Under the pieces are notes generated by a model that saw only the letters and a list, made by a program, of their open reading frames with translations, ran no database searches and was not told the origin of the DNA. Both the position numbers and the translations under genes were made by a program. From Eublepharis macularius (taxonomy: Eukaryota > Chordata > Lepidosauria > Squamata > Eublepharidae), in contig NC_072807.1 of the NCBI RefSeq assembly GCF_028583425.1, forward strand, positions 33,175,001 through 33,239,000: DNA of 64,000 bases. Direction: 5' to 3'. Positions within the stretch are counted from its first letter, which is position 1. Every line of letters begins with the position of its first letter. This document shows, one piece after another, positions 62,892-64,000 of the stretch.

Positions 62892-64000
62892 TCAGAGGAA
62901 CACCGAGTAGTCAATATCGTTATTCAAACCCTCTGGGAGCATAGTATCTAACCTAAAAATCCATCTTATCTCTGCTTGGAGGAGCATACGTTTGTTGAAA
63001 CCAGGGTTCTTTACTACTTCTAAAACAGAGAATCTGAAACTTCTATCCCCTCCGTGTTTCATTCGGAGATGTTGGTAAAGGGGTGTGTCTTCACTATGGG
63101 TTTTAACCCTTGAGAGGTGTTCCTGAATGCGAAGGCGCACAGAGCGGCTAGTGCAGCCTACGTATGACATTGGACAACAGCATTGTAAAAGGTACACTAC
63201 ATTGTGTGTATTGCAAGTAGAAAAGTCTCTAGATTTTATTGGATACTGAATCTTGGGGAATTTTAGCGTGTTAAGATCTGCACTGAGAGCACACACACTA
63301 CAGTGGCCGCAAGGAAAGTGACCAAGTGGTAAATTGGTTTGTTTAGCTCGGTCCGTAAGGTCCGAGTGTACTAGAAGGTCTTTAAAACTCCTAGTTCGCC
63401 TATACCCAATGCGGGGCGGAGTTGAACAGCCAGGGATACCTGCCAGGACGCGCCAATATTTCCTGATGATTTTAACTATCGAATCCGCTAATGGGGAATA
63501 GTCGATGGCCCAGGGAATACCCCGCCCATCTACCTCACGCTGTCTATAGGATAGCAACTGTGAGCGGGTGCAACGATCCGCTCTTTGTTTCGCACGGGAA
63601 ATTACCCAAGTTGGATATCCACGTGCTTTAAAGTCATTACTCATCCTATTAGCTTCTTGTTGGTAATGAAATTGAAACGATGCATTTCTCCTAATGCGTA
63701 AAAATTGTCCCACCGGGATGTTCTTTTTAAGCGCCATCCTATGGTAAGAATTATATTGCAAGTATGCGGCTCTATCAGTGGGTTTCCGAAAGGGCTTAAC
63801 ACCCAGGGACGTGTCTGTCCTCTTGAAGACCACTACATCCAAAAAGGGGATACTCTGATGGCTGCCTTGGTGTGTAAAGCGTATGTTTTCATCTAATCCA
63901 TTTAACCAAGCCACAAAATCCTCTACTACTGATGACGTGCGCATTATGCAAAAAATGTCGTCAATGAATCTTCTCATGCAAATCATCTGTTTCAAGAACG
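62892..64000 (-). CDS. PLE reverse transcriptase / GIY-YIG protein, C-terminal part
   Basis: An open frame of at least 367 codons enters from the right edge; the first codon fully inside, TTG at 63995, is not a start. Residue numbers count from it. The RT palm motif FIDDIF is at 10-15, with RT-type SIPFLDV at 48-54. A Cys/His cluster CGHCSVC at 229-235 with CNTH at 261-264 looks like the zinc finger seen before the nuclease in many PLEs. The GIY-YIG nuclease has VVYLL (266-270), YVG (278-280), RIQEH (289-293), E342 and GLN (356-358). The protein would copy PLE RNA at a nicked target. The in-window part is uninterrupted. Confidence 0.85.
   Translation of the reverse strand, partial: FLKQMICMRRFIDDIFCIMRTSSVVEDFVAWLNGLDENIRFTHQGSHQSIPFLDVVVFKRTDTSLGVKPFRKPTDRAAYLQYNSYHRMALKKNIPVGQFLRIRRNASFQFHYQQEANRMSNDFKARGYPTWVISRAKQRADRCTRSQLLSYRQREVDGRGIPWAIDYSPLADSIVKIIRKYWRVLAGIPGCSTPPRIGYRRTRSFKDLLVHSDLTDRAKQTNLPLGHFPCGHCSVCALSADLNTLKFPKIQYPIKSRDFSTCNTHNVVYLLQCCCPMSYVGCTSRSVRLRIQEHLSRVKTHSEDTPLYQHLRMKHGGDRSFRFSVLEVVKNPGFNKRMLLQAEIRWIFRLDTMLPEGLNNDIDYSVFL

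Larger units (their letters stand above)
61570..64000 (-). mobile_element. Penelope-like retroelement (PLE), 3' part
   Basis: The minus strand holds, in order, an open frame with a reverse transcriptase end and a GIY-YIG nuclease (to 62892), two tandem units of about 471 bp (61891-62831), and a hammerhead ribozyme fold (61753-61820). The element runs off the right edge of the window. The left boundary near 61570 is inferred from an (ATT)n stretch at about 61550. PLEs are retroelements distinct from LTR elements and carry no capsid. Confidence 0.85.

Overview
The window is vertebrate nuclear DNA, most likely from a squamate reptile (lizard). Support comes from tRNA-derived Sauria-type SINEs, L2-type LINE tails, 5S-rRNA-derived SINE pieces, many short hAT-like elements with 8-bp target duplications, and a Penelope-like retroelement (PLE). 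I cannot name the species. 

Four host genes are recognisable, in the order and orientations known from human 15q24: COX5A (+, coding exons 15401-24007), FAM219B (+, 28684-36301), MPI (-, 53216 down to 42294) and the first exon of SCAMP2 (+, 54278-54334). Joining the exons by eye gives open frames with matching phases: COX5A 144 aa, FAM219B 182 aa and MPI 423 aa (the human MPI length, with its four zinc ligands at the same residue numbers). SCAMP2 exon 1 codes for 19 residues including two NPF motifs; the rest of the window is best read as its long first intron. 

Region by region: 1-14900 is intergenic and repeat-rich, with no gene I can support. 14900-15500 is the CpG-rich COX5A promoter and exon 1. 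15483-24880 holds the rest of COX5A. 24900-28450 is intergenic. 28480-28800 is the FAM219B CpG-rich start, followed by introns full of nested repeats. 36300-42290 is the convergent FAM219B/MPI interval. 42294-53216 is MPI. 53217-54277 is the MPI/SCAMP2 divergent promoter interval. 54335-64000 is SCAMP2 intron 1, with a dense repeat cluster, a 175-bp tandem repeat and, at the right edge, a PLE on the minus strand. 

COX5A is a structural subunit of mitochondrial complex IV. MPI links glycolysis to mannose-6-phosphate supply for glycosylation. SCAMP2 is a membrane-trafficking protein. FAM219B has no established function. They are housekeeping neighbours and I see no operon-like cooperation. 

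The most unusual signal is in the repeats. Several interspersed families, and the PLE at 61570-64000, carry sequences that fold like hammerhead ribozymes: CUGANGA, a helix II hairpin, GAAA, then either a palindromic ACGU or AGCU helix III or, in the PLE, a full five-pair helix III. Two copies look complete in core and helices (61753-61820 minus; 35429-35469 plus). These ribozyme-bearing repeats often occur as head-to-head inverted pairs with both 3' ends facing outward. Three such pairs (34988-35555, 45952-46131, 56751-56961) are each bounded by an exact 12-bp target duplication. That pattern suggests symmetric target-primed insertion from the two nicks of one staggered cut.
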